The notes below the pieces were generated by a model that saw only the letters and a list, made by a program, of their open reading frames with translations, was not told where the DNA came from and ran no database searches. A DNA stretch of 64,000 bases, taken from positions 682,001-746,000 of the forward strand of contig OZ037858.1 of assembly GCA_964035575.1 (NCBI GenBank), written 5' to 3'. Origin of the DNA: Rhynchopus sp. YZ270_cl-10. Lineage: Eukaryota > Euglenozoa > Diplonemea > Diplonemida > Diplonemidae. Below, piece by piece: positions 60,401 to 64,000 of the stretch; position 1 is the stretch's first letter, and the number at the start of each line of letters is the position of its first letter. The translations under genes were made by a program, and so were the position numbers.

Positions 60401-60787
60401 TACCCAGAGTCAGTGTCACGCCTATCTCGTAGTTCGAATAAAAAGGATGTTTTTTTTTCAATTGTTGAAAGCCCAACCTACAACCTCTCATGTTACAACG
60501 TCAGATCAGAGATTCAGTAAAAAATATACCGGAAGTACATGTTACATCCCCTTTAATACTTGCTGTTTGCTAAAGTGGTATATGAATTTTTGTTTGTCAA
60601 GACGACGGCAACTACAGAAATGTGATGTTTTTTTTTTAGTACAAATCCCCCCTTCCCCATCTTTTGATTTGGCTATAAAATAATTCCTTCATTTTTTTTT
60701 TTTTAAATTAGGGAGGAGATCGTTCCTCTGAGATCAGTGATCAAAAACGTTACTCTTAATTGGTTGAGGATGATCTGTATGTCTATA

Positions 60788-60876
60788 ACTTCCGGTAGCA
60801 CAAAGGCTGCGACCGGCATTGAGTACAGATTTTTATACCAGTAGGTGTACAGTGATTGTCGGTACACCAAAAAAGA
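60788..60876 (+). repeat. Repeat family G, copy 3
   Basis: ACTTCCGGTAGCACAAAGGC, CATTGAGTACAGATTTTTAT, ACCAGTAGGTGTA and GATTGTCGGTACACCAAAAA. The stem TATACC/GGTGTA keeps pairing through a G-T pair. Confidence 0.65.
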
Positions 60877-61356
60877 GGCTAACGACGGCTGATATACCCC
60901 GGCTTTAATTTTGACAAGGAGGCCTGAAGTCAACTCCCCCTTCTCCCCTCTTCCCCTTCCCGGATGATATTTTGTAAAAAGGGGGTGAAACGACTGAATA
61001 AATCGGTTCGATCACTCCTCAAAGCCACCCGCAGTCATTCCAAGATAAAAAAGGAAATGTGTTGTTTGGCTAGGTTCATCTTTCAAAATTAAAAAAAGCA
61101 TTTTTTCCTGGAGAGAAGTTCGACTTTCTTTCCCCCTCTCCCAAAGGGTGTATTTTGGAAGAAAATGGACCATTTTTTTTTTTTTTTTTTAAATTTTTGC
61201 ACAGGGGCTTAGGTTTTGGTGGATATAAGCCTCTGATTTTGCATCTGTTGCTTCATCCCAGGTATTTTCCACTATAGGTGGGGATAGGGGACGTGGGGTA
61301 ATTAACTTTAGCAATCTCGTAAACTAGGAAGTGTCAAGACTCTTCTCAGAAGCTTT

Positions 61357-61405
61357 TCTAAGGTACACTGTTCACGAGAGGGCTTTGTACTTCAAGACAT
61401 GTTTG
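61357..61405 (+). repeat. Repeat family A, 3' part
   Basis: CTAAGGTACACTGTTCACGAG, then AGGGCTTTGTACTTCAAGAC. Confidence 0.65.
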
Positions 61406-62283
61406 TTTGGTCAAAATAGATACCCAACGCAGAACACTGGAGGCAAAGTGCACACAATGCATTTTTTTTTTTTAATGTGCTGTGAATTTATGCAAGGAAA
61501 CAGTTTATTTTTCCCCTTTCACATTTTTGCAACAAGGAATTTAAAAAAAAAAGATGGGTTGTTGTTGTTTTTTATACACTTCCCTAATGCTTTCAAATTT
61601 TATTTGAAAGTATATGAATTTGTTAATGTGCATTGTACGCGAGGTATATTCATTTTTCATTTTTTTTTTCCCGACGTGTTTGCAGCGACACGATATTTTT
61701 TCCCAGAAAATTTGAAATGTCGAATTTAAGACTTAGTTTCGACACGTTGACACCCCCCCCTGAGCGTTTAGAGTATAATTTTTGTTTTTTTCCTTTGGAT
61801 GATTTGGATCGAACCTTAACATCCTTCACGATGATGTCTGTTCCTACTGTGTGTTGTCATTATCTTTCTTTGTTGTATTTTTTATTATTATTTACTTATC
61901 GCAAAAGGAGAGGTTTCTGTGAGAGCGTTCGAGATGGATGCAGAGGCAAAACCACATTTCTTTTTCCCCCCCACCAAATAGGTGGCAAACACCCATATTG
62001 TGGGGTCCTTTTTCTTCGTTCTTTCTCGGTTCTTATTCAGTAGAATAGAAACTATATGAAATATTTCTTGGTTGTTGCTCTGTAAGAATTTATGCTGTTT
62101 CTCATTTTCCGTATCAAGCGGGAACGGTGCGCCTCAAGAGGCAACGTTCATCGGTCATTCCCCCCCTCTGAAATGACAGTTTTCTTTCCACGATTCCTAT
62201 ACATGACTTAGTGTCACCCCTGGGTTTTTCACACAGCCGCAGTCTATCGGAACGATGTCAGCATTTTCAATATTTCATTGTAC

Positions 62284-62410
62284 CGGTGACTAAGCACACA
62301 AGGCTTGGGTTCATCTAAAAACGTTTTCTTTTTTTTATTCCGGTGGCCGGTCAAATACCAAGGTACACTGTTACGAGAGAGAGGGCTTTTGTATTTCAAG
62401 TCAACTCTTT
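62284..62410 (+). repeat. Repeat B followed by repeat A
   Basis: B: GTGACTAAGCACACAAGGCTTGG, CTAAGC pairing with GCTTGG through one G-T pair, then TTCATCT and a T-rich run. A: GGCCGGTCAAATACCAAGGT and GGGCTTTTGTATTTCAAGTC. Same B-then-A order as 41436-41580. Confidence 0.75.
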
Positions 62411-62679
62411 TTGTTTGGATCAGACCAAATTGGGCGATATTTTTGTAAAGTGTTGGCAGCAAGGGGGGTGCTATGCCCTGCATCCGTTGTCACGATGGTG
62501 TCTGCATCCAAGAAGAAAACTTTACCTTTTTTTCCCCTTCACACAATTCAATTTTGTGGACAATCGGTGTGTATGTGTATTTGAAAGCAAGGTGTGAGTA
62601 GGTCCTAAGAGCGAACATTATCCATGTGTATGTGACTGCACCAAGGACCATAAAAAGTAAAAAAAAATAGATGAGTTTT

Positions 62680-62870
62680 AAACCACGAAATGGATTGTAG
62701 GACTGCGTGGTTGGGTGTCCACCCCCGGTACAGCCGATCATGTACCAAGGTACACTGTTCACAAGCGGGTTGTTGTATTTCAAGCCAACTTTTTTTTTTA
62801 TATTTTTGTTTTTTTTTGTTTTTGCAGGCGACTCAGCAAAGAGAGGATGGGGATTCTCTTACCAACATTT
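62680..62870 (+). repeat. Repeat A near full-length, followed by a B-like copy
   Basis: A runs from AAACCACGAAATGGATTGTA to TGTATTTCAAGCCAAC and a T-run (62680-62792), with GGTACA/TGTACC pairing around an eight-base loop. A T-rich stretch closing GCAG and a divergent B copy (GCGACTCAGCAAAGAGAGG) follow. Confidence 0.7.
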
Positions 62871-63610
62871 GTTTCTCCCCCCCCCAAAAAAAATAATAAT
62901 CAAGCTTCGAAGAGCTGCAACACGTCCAAGTTTTCTTCTTTTTTTGAAAAAAATTCACCTCCCTCCCTCCCCCACACGCACACGCAATAACGCTTTGCAG
63001 AAAACGGCGCACCTTTCCCTCCCCTCCCCTCCCCCCGCACTCCTTGCTCACCTCTCTGCGATGGCACTCATTCTGTGTGACTCAGGTCTTTCCCCTCTTT
63101 CCCCCCTCTTTAGTGCCTGTGTCCGCCGATTGTACGGTGATGCGTTTGCACTTTCAACTTCTCTTTTATTCTGTCAACGCGATAGCTGATCTCTTTGAAA
63201 AACTCACCCTTCAAAAAAACCCCTTATTTTAAAAAGCCAGGAGAAAAAAAAAATCACGCATCTGACCTTCTTTTCAACATATTTCCCCCCTTTTTCTCTT
63301 CTCTCTAGGCTCCCCGACACCCATATTGGTTTGGTACTTCCTTTCGCAGTATGGTATCGAATTGTCATATTCCCGAACAGAAATTTTCTCTGAATTTATT
63401 TTAAATTTCAGATGAGTAGAGATGTGCACAGTGAGGCAGACTCATCTCTTCAACTTTTCTTTCGAATACTCCACACAACACAGTTTTTGTTTTTCGCTGT
63501 GTTTACAGACTCTTATCTATCACCCAAATCATCCCTCCACCTCCACCTCCACCACCATCTCCTAACAGAAACCAGCCTATGCTGGTATTGGAGGGTTGTA
63601 CAAAGCAACA

Positions 63611-64000
63611 ATGAACCGATACGATGTTCGATGCTCGTCTGCAGGCGTGTCACGTCTTGAGTTCATGGCGCAAGAGGAAATGATCACCGTCATCCCAAAC
63701 TTCATGATGGACCAGGTCGACTTCTGCAGTGGTCGATTTGGCCCATTCAGCCCCCCCGATCCAGTGTCCATCCCATTATGGTTGGCAATTCTGTTGAAGG
63801 AAAGTGGACGATGCAAATTGGTCACCCCCGACTGGATGAACAAAGACGCACTTCAGGAGACCCTCAAAAATGAGCGCGAAAACGTTGAATTCCAGCCGCT
63901 TCCTTTTCATTATAAGGAAATCGCGAAACTGCTTTGCCGGTGGAGAGCTGACGTGCCTGATTGCACTGAGGTGGAGAGACTGCTTTTGGAGTTGGACAGC
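63611..64000 (+). CDS. PSF2: GINS complex subunit PSF2, 5' part, runs off the window
   Basis: Subunit of the GINS tetramer that, with Cdc45 and Mcm2-7, forms the replicative CMG helicase. The first 130 codons are present and open to the window edge. Clear PSF2 signatures are EFMAQEEMITVIPNFMMDQV (about 18-37), FGPFSPPDPVSIPLWLAILL and LVTPDWMNKDALQETLKNER, then PLPFHYKEIAKLL, all in the family order. The ATG at 63611 is in frame and gives an N-terminus about ten residues longer than human PSF2. A GTCTGCAG acceptor-like site at about 63645 leaves open an upstream exon instead. No intron is evident in the visible part. Confidence 0.93.
   Translation, partial: MNRYDVRCSSAGVSRLEFMAQEEMITVIPNFMMDQVDFCSGRFGPFSPPDPVSIPLWLAILLKESGRCKLVTPDWMNKDALQETLKNERENVEFQPLPFHYKEIAKLLCRWRADVPDCTEVERLLLELDS

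Larger units (their letters stand above)
57641..63610. other. 6-kb intergenic region with many short hairpin repeats
   Basis: No intact gene was found. It contains repeat B, A and G copies listed separately plus many pyrimidine runs. Additional weak B-like motifs (a GCACGAGAGG or TTCATCTT core) lie near 57865, 59612, 61070, 61625 and 62130. Confidence 0.55.

Overview
The window looks like nuclear DNA of a free-living, unicellular eukaryote. The evidence is a set of spliceosomal introns interrupting uL2, CCT theta, a FACT subunit and a spartin-like gene, together with other plainly eukaryotic genes (CK1-type kinase, GINS subunit PSF2, mitochondrial ketol-acid reductoisomerase, SelO, F-box/LRR protein). 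The lineage cannot be fixed from the sequence. Two traits stand out. All 16 well-supported genes lie on the + strand. Nearly every start codon follows closely on a pyrimidine tract ending in AG. Together these recall organisms with polycistronic transcription and spliced-leader trans-splicing, but that is inference. All 13 reconstructed introns begin GTATG and end AG.

Gene-rich part (1.8-34.6 kb): CPA2-like cation/proton antiporter, acidic four-helix membrane protein, F-box/LRR protein, ribosomal protein uL2 (4 exons), a membrane-anchored alpha-carbonic-anhydrase-like protein that has lost its zinc ligands, an alpha-helical (PPR/TPR-like) protein, a 1336-residue repetitive IQ-motif protein, SelO with Cys at the selenocysteine position, a spartin/senescence-domain protein (3 exons), ketol-acid reductoisomerase, Pob3/SSRP1-like FACT subunit (2 exons), a small secreted six-cysteine protein, and a CK1-family kinase. 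Housekeeping functions (translation, folding, replication, chromatin, amino-acid synthesis) are interleaved with lineage-specific surface or secreted proteins; no metabolic operon logic is visible.

Repeat-rich part (34.6-49.2 kb): no credible intact gene for about 14.6 kb. It holds two inverted heptamer satellites (CTGGGTA x about 103 and its one-base variant x about 31), a decayed coding segment between them, nested TA-flanked inverted-repeat elements, a hAT-like element with a perfect 8-bp target duplication, foldback hairpins, a poly(A)-ended retroposon-like unit, and many copies of short dispersed repeats.

Right part (49.2-64 kb): CCT theta (8 exons, one intron carrying an antisense coding-like fragment), another inverted-repeat element, a type I membrane C-type-lectin-like receptor, a 6-kb intergenic stretch full of short hairpin repeats, and the 5' part of GINS PSF2 running off the window.

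The most unusual signal is a group of short dispersed repeat families (called A, B, C, D, F, G, H here). Families A, B, C and D occur both inside introns and between genes. A, B and G contain small stem-loops whose paired bases appear to covary between copies, and A and B usually run into T-tracts.
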